Of a stretch of 64,000 bases of DNA, positions 53,086 to 61,683 are shown in pieces. The DNA comes from Micavibrio aeruginosavorus_D. GTDB lineage: Bacteria; Pseudomonadota; Alphaproteobacteria; Micavibrionales; Micavibrionaceae. Numbering within the stretch: position 1 is the first letter of the stretch; each line of letters starts with the position of its first letter. Made by a program: the position numbers and the translations under genes. The stretch spans positions 2,170,001 through 2,234,000 of the forward strand of contig NZ_CP195303.1 of assembly GCF_051245535.1 (NCBI RefSeq), in the 5' to 3' direction. The notes below the pieces were generated by a model, which did not search any database, was not told where the DNA came from, and was given only the letters and a program-made list of their open reading frames with translations.

Positions 53086-54801
53086 TTAGTCTTCGTCTTT
53101 TTTCGATTTCAGGGCTGCGCCCAGAATGTCGCCCAAGGACGCACCCGAATCGGACGAACCAAAGGCAGCCATGGCTTCTTTGTCTTCGTCGATTTCGCGT
53201 TGCTTGATCGATAGGCTCAGCTTGCGGGACTTCTTGTCGGCGCTCAGAACTTTCGCATCGACTTTTTCGCCAACGGCGAAACGGTCGGGGCGTTGTTCGG
53301 AACGTTCACGGGACAGATCGGCCTTCTTGATGAAGCCGGTCACGTTGTCGCTGACGTTTACTTCCAGACCGTTTGCGGTCACTTCGGTAATCGTGCAGGT
53401 CACAACGGCGCCCTTGTTGAAGCCGTCCAATGCACCAGCGTTCGGATCTTCACCCGACAGTTGCTTGATGCCCAGAGCAACGCGTTCTTTGTCAGCCTCG
53501 ACTTCGAGGATCTTGACCTTCACGGAGTCACCCTTGTTGTACTGCTTCAGAGCGTCTTCGCCCGTTACATCCCAAGCGATATCGGACATGTGAACCATGC
53601 CGTCGATGTCGCCCGGCAGACCGACAAACAGGCCGAACTCGGTGATGTTGCGGACTTCGCCGTCCAGAACATCGCCAGCCTTGTTTTTCGCTGCGAAGTC
53701 TTTCCACGGGTTTTCCGTGGTTTGTTTCAGGCCCAGGCTGATCCGGCGTTTTTCCTGATCAACATCCAGAACCATAACTTCGACTTCTTGGGACGTGGAC
53801 ACGATCTTGCCCGGATGAACGTTTTTCTTCGTCCAGGACATTTCAGATACGTGAACCAGACCTTCGATCCCGGATTCCAGTTCAACAAATGCACCGTAAT
53901 CGGTGATGTTGTTGACGCGGCCCGTGACTTTCTGGCCAACCGGGTATTTCGCTGCAATGCCATCCCACGGATCGCTTTCCAGCTGTTTCATACCCAGGCT
54001 GATGCGCTGGTTTTCTTCGTTGTAACGGATCACCTGAACCTGAATGTTCTGACCGATGGTCAGCATCTCGGACGGGTGGTTTACGCGTTTCCACGAAATG
54101 TCGGTGACGTGCAACAAGCCGTCGACACCGCCCAGATCAACGAACGCGCCGTAATCGGTGATGTTCTTGACGATACCGGTCAGGACCTGGCCTTCGCGCA
54201 GGTTGCCCAACAGATCCGAACGAGCGGATTCGCGGGACTCTTCCAGAACGGCACGACGGGAAACAACGATGTTGCCACGTTGACGATCCATTTTCAGGAT
54301 GTGGAACGGTTGCGGTGTGCCCATCAACGGACCAACATCGCGCACGGGGCGGATATCGACCTGTGAACCCGGCAGGAATGCAACGGCGCCGCCCAGATCG
54401 ACGGTGAAACCGCCCTTGACGCGACCGAAGATAACGCCCGTAACACGTTCGGCTTTCTCGGTGGATTTTTCCAATTCGGCCCAGACTTCTTCACGACGGG
54501 CTTTCTCACGGGACAGGGCAGTTTCCCCGTCACGGTTTTCCATGCGCTCAACGAACACTTCAACAATGTCGCCGGTTTTCACTTCCGGATCTTCACCCGG
54601 ACGCGAGAATTCACGCAAGGAGACGCGGCCTTCGGATTTCAGGCCGACATCGATGATGACGAATTCGCTGTCAACATTGATAACGCGGCCTTTAACGACG
54701 GACCCGTCGAACGATTTTTGTGGTCCCAAAACTTCGCTCAGAAGTTTCGAGAAGTCTGAGTTTTCACTCAGGTCTTTCAGATTTGCGGCTGGTTTTGCCA
54801 T
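53086..54801 (-). CDS. rpsA: 30S ribosomal protein S1
   Basis: S1 helps mRNA bind to the 30S subunit during initiation. The 571-residue protein contains six S1 RNA-binding repeats, seen as recurring blocks such as GRVNNITDYGAFVELESGIE and VKNITDYGAFVDLGGVDGLL. A conserved acidic-hydrophobic N-terminus (FSKLLSEVLG) binds the ribosome in relatives. AAAGGAAA precedes the ATG. A 236-base leader separates it from cmk and contains a strong hairpin, so S1 may control its own translation as in E. coli. Confidence 0.97.
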   Translation of the reverse strand: MAKPAANLKDLSENSDFSKLLSEVLGPQKSFDGSVVKGRVINVDSEFVIIDVGLKSEGRVSLREFSRPGEDPEVKTGDIVEVFVERMENRDGETALSREKARREEVWAELEKSTEKAERVTGVIFGRVKGGFTVDLGGAVAFLPGSQVDIRPVRDVGPLMGTPQPFHILKMDRQRGNIVVSRRAVLEESRESARSDLLGNLREGQVLTGIVKNITDYGAFVDLGGVDGLLHVTDISWKRVNHPSEMLTIGQNIQVQVIRYNEENQRISLGMKQLESDPWDGIAAKYPVGQKVTGRVNNITDYGAFVELESGIEGLVHVSEMSWTKKNVHPGKIVSTSQEVEVMVLDVDQEKRRISLGLKQTTENPWKDFAAKNKAGDVLDGEVRNITEFGLFVGLPGDIDGMVHMSDIAWDVTGEDALKQYNKGDSVKVKILEVEADKERVALGIKQLSGEDPNAGALDGFNKGAVVTCTITEVTANGLEVNVSDNVTGFIKKADLSRERSEQRPDRFAVGEKVDAKVLSADKKSRKLSLSIKQREIDEDKEAMAAFGSSDSGASLGDILGAALKSKKDED

Positions 54802-54848
54802 GATTTAGTTTCCTTTACTTGGTCGGCGTGATCGCAAGAGGATTCCCC

Positions 54849-54895
54849 CGTCCGGCTGACCCCGTTTCAGTGAAGAAAGCGGGGAGTGACGGACG
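54849..54895 (-). promoter_or_regulatory. Predicted two-tier hairpin in the rpsA leader
   Basis: CGTCCG (54849-54854) pairs with CGGACG (54890-54895), and CCCCG (54860-54864) pairs with CGGGG (54880-54884). They are separated by a symmetrical five-by-five internal loop and a 15-base apical loop. It ends about 48 bases before the rpsA ATG on the minus strand. An S1 autoregulatory element is a reasonable guess. Confidence 0.5.
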
Positions 54896-54930
54896 CTTGT
54901 CGCTGCCAGAGATTCATTGCGTCGTGTCTC

Positions 54931-54948
54931 ATGTGGATAAATCCACAT
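54931..54948. promoter_or_regulatory. Palindrome containing a perfect DnaA box (TTATCCACA)
   Basis: ATGTGGAT and ATCCACAT flank AA. TGTGGATAA at 54932-54940 is the exact complement of the DnaA consensus TTATCCACA. A single box in a promoter-leader region could give DnaA control of rpsA, or it may be chance. Confidence 0.4.
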
Positions 54949-55037
54949 CAGACGGGCTGGTTGTATCGGGCAAAGCCGCAGAAATCAACCATTTTCATGG
55001 AATTTTGTGATTCTTTTTCAAGGGCTTGCGGGAGCGG

Positions 55038-55727
55038 TTACGCGTTCGGCAGGGTCTTGCGCACATGGTCCATGGCCAAAGCCACAACCGCCTCAACCCC
55101 CAGGCTGGTCGTGTCGATCACAACGGCGTCCGGGGCGATGGTCATGGGGGCGTCCTTGCGGCCCATGTCGCGGGCGTCGCGGATTTTCATGTCCTCTAAA
55201 ACCTGTTCAAATTCAATGGCTTCGCCGTTGCCAAGCAGCTCCTTGTGGCGGCGGCCCGCGCGGGTTTCAACCGCCGCGTCGACATAGAATTTCACCGGGG
55301 CGTCGGGGCAGATAAAGGTCGTAATGTCCCGCCCGTCCAAAATGGCCCCCTTGGCCGGGGTCCCGTCCGCCAAAGCGGGCGGATGGGTGGCGAATCCGCG
55401 CTGTAAATCGGTCAGCGCGCTGCGCACCCCCGGCACGGCGGCAACGACGGACGCGTATTTCCCGGCCTGTGCCGTGCGGATGGCTGGGTCTTTAAGGGAT
55501 TGAAGATCAAGGTTTTTTTGTAGGTTTTGCGCGGCTTGAATGGCCGTATCTGCATCCCCGGGATCGCCCCCGGCGGCCAGCACATCCACCGCCACCTTGC
55601 GGTACAACGTGCCCGTATCCAGATAGGCAAACCCCAACGCCTCCGCCAGCCGCCGGGCCAATGTGCCCTTGCCGCTGGCCGCGGTGCCGTCGATTGCGAT
55701 GATGGGCGTGGCGCTGTGTGTTGTCAT
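55038..55727 (-). CDS. cmk: Cytidylate kinase
   Basis: Cmk phosphorylates CMP and dCMP for nucleotide recycling. The 229-residue protein has P-loop IAIDGTAASGKGTLARRL, YLDTGTLYRKVA, DGRDITTFICPDAP and RAGRRHKEL, all typical. The start is followed directly by the conserved strand. It is upstream of rpsA, as in many proteobacteria; aroA, which often precedes cmk, is not present here and the propeller cluster begins instead. Confidence 0.95.
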   Translation of the reverse strand: MTTHSATPIIAIDGTAASGKGTLARRLAEALGFAYLDTGTLYRKVAVDVLAAGGDPGDADTAIQAAQNLQKNLDLQSLKDPAIRTAQAGKYASVVAAVPGVRSALTDLQRGFATHPPALADGTPAKGAILDGRDITTFICPDAPVKFYVDAAVETRAGRRHKELLGNGEAIEFEQVLEDMKIRDARDMGRKDAPMTIAPDAVVIDTTSLGVEAVVALAMDHVRKTLPNA

Positions 55728-55805
55728 AGTGGGCAGAATTGGGGGATTTGGGGTGTTTTGTAAAGCCTAAAAAAGCCGGGTTTTATAGATTTATCAATCT
55801 ATTCT

Positions 55806-55813
55806 GGTACACT
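55806..55813 (+). promoter_or_regulatory. Extended -10 element (TGGTACACT) upstream of the RCC1-repeat gene
   Basis: TGG-TACACT is preceded by TAGATTTATCAAT, and the same block (TAGATTTATCAAT then TGCTACGCT) recurs at 59368-59394 before another propeller gene. The shared arrangement suggests a common promoter for these genes. Confidence 0.45.
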
Positions 55814-55851
55814 GGATTGATATGTTTCAGGGGGCAGTGGGGGCCATCCTT

Positions 55852-57690
55852 ATGTGTTTTTATCGCAATTTTCCGGAATCCAAAATCACGCGCGGGCGCC
55901 TCTTGCGCTGGGTGGGTGGTTTTGCGGTTTTGTTTTTGTTGATGTTCCCTAGCTCTGCACAGGCCGCGTGCTCCACCCCGACGGGGGCGGCGGGGGATGT
56001 GATCTGGTCTTCGGCGTCCAACACGCCGGCTTATTGTAACGACACAAGCTGGGTTGCCTTTCCAAAGGGTGTGGTGGTGTCTTCAAATGCCTATGTAAGC
56101 GCGAATAACGCAGTGTCCTGTGGCCTGCGGCCCAGCGGGGCGCTCTATTGCTGGGGGTTGGGCTACACCAGCTCTCCGGTTCAACAATGGTCAGACAGTT
56201 GGGGCAGCGTCAGTGCGGGGGGCTCTTACGTATGTGGTTTGCGCTCAGGTGCGTTGTATTGCTGGGGATCAAACGCAAATGGTCGAACCGGGTTAGGGAC
56301 GACGACGGGCGCACAGGCCACGCCGGCGCAGGTCGGGGTGGCCACGGATTGGAGCTTCGTGCGCACGGGCAGTGACTTTACGTGCGGTGTCCAGGGCGGC
56401 GCGCTGTATTGCTGGGGAAATAACAGCAGCGCAAAAACGGGGTTGGGAACAAGTACAGGGAGCCAGACGACTCCGGCTCAGGTGGGTGCGGACACCGACT
56501 GGCTGACGGTGAGCGGCGATCTGCGACATGCCTGCGGCATCCGCTCGGGCCAGCTCTATTGCTGGGGCGAGAATGCAAACGGTAAAACGGGCTTGGGGAC
56601 GACAACAGGAAACCAGATGACACCAGCGCAGGTTGGGGTGGCCACGGACTGGACGGCGATCAGCGCCGGGTGGAGCCATGCCTGCGGCATTCGATCCGGA
56701 TCGCTCTATTGTTGGGGTGAAAATCTCAACGGTCGAACGGGCCTGGGAACGACGACCGGAAACCAGACAACGCCGGCGCAGGTTGGGGCGGCCACGGACT
56801 GGGATTCGGTGAGTGTGTATCAATATCATTCCTGTGGGATACGCTCCGGCGGTGCTTTGTATTGTTGGGGATCAAACGGCTCTGGGCGGACGGGTTTTGG
56901 TACAACATCGGGTAACACATTGACCCCGGCGCAAGTTGGGGCGGACCCAGATTGGGATATGGTCAGCGCAGGCAACAACCATACATGCGGCGTACGCGGA
57001 CCGGATGTGTATTGTTGGGGTTCGAATCTGAATGGCGTGACCGGTCTTGGGGTGACATCGGGCACCCAGTCAACGCCCGCCTTGACCATGCCTGGCGCGG
57101 CGGGCTGTTTGAATCCTGCGGGGGCTGTCGGCGATGTTGTCTACAATACGACCAGCCACGTCCTGCAATATTGCGACGGCGATGGTTGGTACGCAGCGGG
57201 ATCGCCGGGGAATGGTGGCGCGGGATGTTCGAATCCGGCCGGTGTTGCCGGTGATGTTGCTTACAATGCCACGCACAATGTCTTGCAATATTGCGAGGGC
57301 GATGCCTGGGTGGCGATTGGTGATTTTGTTCCGTCATGGTGTAGCGGTGTCGTGGTTGGGGGGTATTGCTGGTATGTCAGTGCGCTGAACCAGAGCTGCG
57401 ATGCGGCCTGCGCCTCACGGGGCGGTGTGAATTCTACGGGCGTTATCAACTATGCGGGCAGTTCCGGGACGCTGGCGAATTGCACGGCCGTGGTACAGGC
57501 CCTTGTTCCCGGTATTCCGGCGCCGAGCAATAATGGTGCGGCTCAGGCTGTTGGGTGTGCGATTGCCAATATCGGCGGACCGAGCGGGCCAAATCCGCTT
57601 CTGGATATTCCTGTGCGATATAATTTGACGCCGACCACAACGGCTGCGAGCTATAGCACGATGTGGCGCGTGTGTGCGTGTAACAACTAA
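55852..57690 (+). CDS. Secreted RCC1-repeat beta-propeller protein
   Basis: This 612-residue protein has a signal peptide ending SSAQA and the family's first cassette (CSTPTGAAGDVIWS, then PAYCNDTSWVAFPKG). Seven RCC1-like repeats of about 50 residues follow, each with CGxRxGxLYCWG and NGxTGLGTTTGxQxTPAQVG. This is the number needed for one seven-bladed propeller; each repeat has a cysteine pair. Two cassettes (LQYCDGDGWYAAG and LQYCEGDAWVAIGD) follow. A cysteine-rich C-terminal domain then runs from WCSGVVVGGYCW to MWRVCACNN. The ATG at 55852 has GGGGG eight bases upstream; an ATG at 55822 lies nine bases after a -10 box and is an alternative. It ends shortly before the next propeller gene. 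Confidence 0.8.
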   Translation: MCFYRNFPESKITRGRLLRWVGGFAVLFLLMFPSSAQAACSTPTGAAGDVIWSSASNTPAYCNDTSWVAFPKGVVVSSNAYVSANNAVSCGLRPSGALYCWGLGYTSSPVQQWSDSWGSVSAGGSYVCGLRSGALYCWGSNANGRTGLGTTTGAQATPAQVGVATDWSFVRTGSDFTCGVQGGALYCWGNNSSAKTGLGTSTGSQTTPAQVGADTDWLTVSGDLRHACGIRSGQLYCWGENANGKTGLGTTTGNQMTPAQVGVATDWTAISAGWSHACGIRSGSLYCWGENLNGRTGLGTTTGNQTTPAQVGAATDWDSVSVYQYHSCGIRSGGALYCWGSNGSGRTGFGTTSGNTLTPAQVGADPDWDMVSAGNNHTCGVRGPDVYCWGSNLNGVTGLGVTSGTQSTPALTMPGAAGCLNPAGAVGDVVYNTTSHVLQYCDGDGWYAAGSPGNGGAGCSNPAGVAGDVAYNATHNVLQYCEGDAWVAIGDFVPSWCSGVVVGGYCWYVSALNQSCDAACASRGGVNSTGVINYAGSSGTLANCTAVVQALVPGIPAPSNNGAAQAVGCAIANIGGPSGPNPLLDIPVRYNLTPTTTAASYSTMWRVCACNN

Positions 57691-57721
57691 GAATATGAAT
57701 TTTCAACGGGATGTTTTTAAG

Positions 57722-59356
57722 ATGCGGCGGATAAAATCAAAGATTTTCTTGTTGGCACTCATCTCTTGCGCCTTTTTGGGGGGCGGCGCGGCCCATGCTG
57801 CATGCTCCAATCCGGTGGGTGCGGCGGGTGATCTGATCTGGAACAGCGCGGCCAAGTCCCCGGCTTTTTGCAACGACACCAACTGGGTTGGTTTTCCCAA
57901 GGGTGGGTTTGCGTGGAGCTCTCCGGCCGCGGGATCAATCATGAATAACCCCAGCCCCACCAACGACGATCAATTCGGCAGTTCGGTTTCAGTGTCCGGC
58001 AATCTGGTTCTGGTGGGTGCGGTTTTTGATGAATCGGACGGCGTGAGCGGGACAGCGAACGCCGGGCGAGCCTATGTCTACGATATGGATACGGGGGCGC
58101 TGATTTCAACATTGAACAACCCGACGCCGAATGCCAATGATTATTTCGGTGGCTTTGTGGGTTTGTCTGGAAATCTGGCGCTGGTTGCGGCTGAGAACGA
58201 TGAATCGAACGGCACCAGTGGAACGGCGAATGCGGGCCGTGCCTATGTGTTCAATGCGACAACGGGGGCATTGGTCACGACGCTGAACAACCCCAGTTCG
58301 AATGCGGATGATAATTTTGGTTTTACGGCGGGTATGTCCGGCAATCTGGCCGCCATCGGCGCGCCGAATGATGAATCCGACGGTGGTGCCGGTGTCGGTA
58401 ACGCGGGTCGCGCGTATGTATTCGATGCGACGACGGGGGCGCTGGTGTCGACATTGAACAACCCAACCCCGCACGCCAGTGACCAATTTGGTTTTGCGGT
58501 CGCGATTGATGGTGATCTGGTCGCGGTCGGCGCGGCCAATGATGCGGCGGATGGCACCAGCGGTGTCGCATCCGGCCGCGCTTACGTCTTTAATGCGTGG
58601 ACGGGGGCGCTGGTCACGGCCCTGAATAACCCCAGCCCCAATGCCACGGATTATTTTTCGAACACGATTGCCATTTCCGGGAACCGTGTCGTGGTTGGTG
58701 CGCCGTGGGATGAATCCGATGGCAATGCCGGGGTCGCCGAGGCTGGCCGTGCCTATGTGTTTAATGCAACAACGGGCGCGCTGATATCAACATTGAATAA
58801 CCCGACTCCGCATGTTCAGGATTATTTCGGCGTCTCCGTATCGATTTCCGGCAGTATCGCCGCGGTGGGCGTGCCGTATGATGAGGCGGATGGTGGATCG
58901 GGCACGGCGAATGCGGGCCGTGTGTATTTGTTTAATGCCGATACTGGCGTCTTGCTTGCGACCATTAACAACCCCAGCCCCAACACGCTGGACTGGTTCG
59001 GCAACGCGGTGTCGATCGATGATCAGCGTTTGGCTGTTGCGGCCCCGCTGGATGAATCGGATGGCGCTTCGGGCACGGCGGATGCGGGGCGTGTTTATTC
59101 TTTTGACGCGACGCCGGGCACAACATCATGCCTGACGCCTGCGGGCGCGGAGGGCGATATTCTTTACAACGCCACCACACATGCGCTGCAATATTGTGAT
59201 GGGCATGGTTGGTATAGCGTCGCCCCCGATGGTAATGGCGGGGCCGGGTGTAGCAACCCGACCGGTGCCGAGGGCGATCTGGTCTACAATGCCACCCACA
59301 CCGTGATGCAGTATTGCGAGGGCGATCAGTGGGTCGCGATTGGTGGCTGGCAGTAA
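57722..59356 (+). CDS. Secreted seven-repeat FG-GAP-type beta-propeller protein
   Basis: This 544-residue protein has signal peptide MRRIKSKIFLLALISCAFL ending AAHA. The first cassette reads CSNPVGAAGDLIWN, then PAFCNDTNWVGFPKG. Exactly seven FG-GAP-like repeats follow (NPxPxxxDxFG, VGAxxDESDG, NAGRAYVFNATTGAL). Two C-terminal cassettes end the protein (LQYCDGHGWYSVA and MQYCEGDQWVAIGGWQ). The DESDG loops may bind calcium. The start at 57722 has GGGA ten bases upstream; an ATG at 57695 is also in frame. It lies 31 bases after the RCC1-repeat gene and probably shares its transcript. Confidence 0.8.
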   Translation: MRRIKSKIFLLALISCAFLGGGAAHAACSNPVGAAGDLIWNSAAKSPAFCNDTNWVGFPKGGFAWSSPAAGSIMNNPSPTNDDQFGSSVSVSGNLVLVGAVFDESDGVSGTANAGRAYVYDMDTGALISTLNNPTPNANDYFGGFVGLSGNLALVAAENDESNGTSGTANAGRAYVFNATTGALVTTLNNPSSNADDNFGFTAGMSGNLAAIGAPNDESDGGAGVGNAGRAYVFDATTGALVSTLNNPTPHASDQFGFAVAIDGDLVAVGAANDAADGTSGVASGRAYVFNAWTGALVTALNNPSPNATDYFSNTIAISGNRVVVGAPWDESDGNAGVAEAGRAYVFNATTGALISTLNNPTPHVQDYFGVSVSISGSIAAVGVPYDEADGGSGTANAGRVYLFNADTGVLLATINNPSPNTLDWFGNAVSIDDQRLAVAAPLDESDGASGTADAGRVYSFDATPGTTSCLTPAGAEGDILYNATTHALQYCDGHGWYSVAPDGNGGAGCSNPTGAEGDLVYNATHTVMQYCEGDQWVAIGGWQ

Positions 59357-59367
59357 AAGGCGTTTTT

Positions 59368-59394
59368 TAGATTTATCAATAATTATGCTACGCT
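59368..59394 (+). promoter_or_regulatory. Shared promoter-like block before the third propeller gene
   Basis: TAGATTTATCAAT followed by TGCTACGCT repeats the block seen before the RCC1-repeat gene at 55806. The -10 hexamer TACGCT ends seven bases before a GTG at 59401. Confidence 0.4.
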
Positions 59395-59418
59395 GAATGC
59401 GTGTGCGGGGGTTCATTC

Positions 59419-61503
59419 GTGGCTGTGATTTTATCTTTTTTCAAACGATCCATTTTTTCGGTTGGGGTGCTTGCCGCCTTCACTCTGCTGTGGCCCGCTC
59501 CCGCCCACGCGGCCTGTACATCTCCGGCGGGGGATGCGGGGGATTTGATCTGGTCTTCGGCGTCCAATGCGCCCGCTTATTGCAATGATACGGATTGGGT
59601 TGGGTTTCCAAATGCGAGTGGGGCGGCTTCGTGGTCCTCGCCTTCCTTAAGCCAAACTTTGAGTAACCCTACGCCGGCGGCGGGGGATGAGTTCGGCTAT
59701 GATGTCGATATTGATGGCGGTCTTGTTGTGGTTGGCGCCTATTCCGATGATCCTGGTGGAATCAGCAATGCCGGATCCGCTTACGTTTTTGATGCTACGA
59801 CAGGCGCGTTGGTTTCTACGTTAAGCAACCCCTCCCCTGTGGCAACGGATAGTTTTGGGTGGTCTGTCGGAATTTCCGGCAATCTGGTCGTGGTTGGGGC
59901 GTATGGAGATGACACAGGTGCAAGCAGCGCGGGCATTGTCTATGTTTTCAACGCCACGACGGGTGTGTTGGTGTCAACATTGAACAACCCATCTCCGACA
60001 GCGTTCGACGGTTTTGGCTGGTCCGTAGATATATCGGGCTCGCTGGCTGTAGTAGGTGCCTATGCTGATGACCCGGGTGGGGTTAGCAATACGGGGGCAG
60101 CCTATGTCTTTGATGCTAATACCGGCGCGTTGGTGTCAACGTTGAGTAATCCGAATCCGGCTGCGGCGGATAATTTTGGCTATGTTGTTGCTATATCGGG
60201 CACGCGGGCCCTTGTCGCTTCGCGTTTCGATGATCCCGGCGGGCTCTCCAGCGCGGGGGCAGCCTATGTCTTTGATGCTAATACAGGGGTTTTGATTCGT
60301 GAGTTGATTGATCCGGATCGCGCGGCGGATAATTATTTTGGGGACTCAATTGATCTGGATGGTGATATTGCGGCGGTTGGTGCACCGGGCCATGATCTGC
60401 CGGGCGGTCAAGGGGCTGTGTATCTTTTTGATGTAACGGATGGGTCCGTTCTGCATACGATTACTTCGCCAGTGCCTGCTGATGAATATATTGGGAACAG
60501 TGTGTCTTTGTCTGATGGTCGCGTTCTTGTGGGATCGGTGTGGACGGACATGCCTGGTGGGGTTTGGTACGTCGGGCGGGCTTATCTTTACGATATTTCA
60601 ACGGGGGGGATGATCTCCACTATCGATAACCCTGATCCGTCGGGGAATGAATTTTTTGGCCTGCCATCAGCGTTGTCGGGTGATGTGGCGGCGTTATCGG
60701 TTTACAGGGATAGTGGATCAATAGGGGTGGCTTATCTTTTTGCTCCCGGCACGGGCGGTGGATGCACCAATCCGGTTGGGGTTGTTGGCGACATTCTTTA
60801 CAACACCACCAGCCATGTTCTGCAATATTGCGACGGCTCGGGATGGATTGGGTCGGGGCCGGTGGGTGATGGCGGCGGTGGGTGTACCGATCCGGTCGGT
60901 GACGCCGGGGACATCGTCTACAATTCTTCCCACAATTACCTGCAATATTGCGAAGGCGATGACTGGATCGGAATCGGGCGCAAGGATGTTTCTGAAATCC
61001 CGCCAACCGGGTGTCCGGTGATTGGTAATACGTGCAGTGATGGTTCCATTTACGCGGGCCTAACGCCGGATGGTAATGCGCCGATGTATGCGGCGGCCTC
61101 GAATGCGCCGACGCAAATGAATTGGGACAACGGCTTGGGCAATAACATCGACACGACGATTGTGAACTGTACCAGCGGGGTGCAAACCGCCTGTGACACG
61201 GGCGAGGCCAACACGACGTTTCTGGCCGGGTTGGTGAACGCGGCGGCACCTTATGCGGCGGCCACGTATTGCCAAGATCTGGTTGCTCATGGCCGCAGCG
61301 ACTGGTATCTGCCGGCGTTGAATGAATTGCAGTTGATCTATACCAATCTGTATCTGGGGGGATTCGGCGGGCTGACCAACCATGATTATTGGTCCTCTTC
61401 GGAACAGAGCGACGACAGCGGCAAGAACATCTATTTTGGCGACGGGAACACCTATAACGGCGGTAAGTCCAATGATTTCCGCGTTCGTTGCGTGCGGAAA
61501 TAA
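59419..61503 (+). CDS. Secreted seven-repeat propeller protein with C-terminal DUF1566 domain
   Basis: This 694-residue protein has signal peptide ending PAHA and the first cassette (CTSPAGDAGDLIWS, then PAYCNDTDWVGFP). Seven FG-GAP-like repeats follow; their loops are shortened to DDPGG compared with the DESDG of its relatives. Two cassettes (LQYCDGSGWIGSG and LQYCEGDDWIGIG) lead into a DUF1566 (Lcl C-terminal-like) domain. That domain has DWYLPALNELQLIY, HDYWSSSEQSDD and a final VRCVRK. DUF1566 domains are lectin-like and often terminal in surface proteins. The GTG at 59419 has GGGGG seven bases upstream; a GTG at 59401 is possible as a leaderless start. Confidence 0.8.
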   Translation: MAVILSFFKRSIFSVGVLAAFTLLWPAPAHAACTSPAGDAGDLIWSSASNAPAYCNDTDWVGFPNASGAASWSSPSLSQTLSNPTPAAGDEFGYDVDIDGGLVVVGAYSDDPGGISNAGSAYVFDATTGALVSTLSNPSPVATDSFGWSVGISGNLVVVGAYGDDTGASSAGIVYVFNATTGVLVSTLNNPSPTAFDGFGWSVDISGSLAVVGAYADDPGGVSNTGAAYVFDANTGALVSTLSNPNPAAADNFGYVVAISGTRALVASRFDDPGGLSSAGAAYVFDANTGVLIRELIDPDRAADNYFGDSIDLDGDIAAVGAPGHDLPGGQGAVYLFDVTDGSVLHTITSPVPADEYIGNSVSLSDGRVLVGSVWTDMPGGVWYVGRAYLYDISTGGMISTIDNPDPSGNEFFGLPSALSGDVAALSVYRDSGSIGVAYLFAPGTGGGCTNPVGVVGDILYNTTSHVLQYCDGSGWIGSGPVGDGGGGCTDPVGDAGDIVYNSSHNYLQYCEGDDWIGIGRKDVSEIPPTGCPVIGNTCSDGSIYAGLTPDGNAPMYAAASNAPTQMNWDNGLGNNIDTTIVNCTSGVQTACDTGEANTTFLAGLVNAAAPYAAATYCQDLVAHGRSDWYLPALNELQLIYTNLYLGGFGGLTNHDYWSSSEQSDDSGKNIYFGDGNTYNGGKSNDFRVRCVRK

Positions 61504-61594
61504 TCCTGTTTTTATCCTTCTGGATCAGGTGGTTCCACCCATAGGGCTGGAGCCATATCCAAAAGCATAGGATGACTGGCGGTCGCCATAAACC

Positions 61595-61617
61595 AAACTA
61601 TCTCAATCCTATAGTTT
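61595..61617. promoter_or_regulatory. Inverted repeat upstream of the fourth propeller gene
   Basis: AAACTAT and ATAGTTT are perfect inverted copies separated by nine bases, about 67 bases before the predicted ATG at 61684. The right arm includes a TATAGT that could be a -10 element, so this may be an operator over a promoter. Confidence 0.3.
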
Positions 61618-61683
61618 AAAAAGGGTCCAACCCAGCGCTTGGGTGGACTCCATTCGGGTTTATGGCGTAGGCGTATTCTGGGT

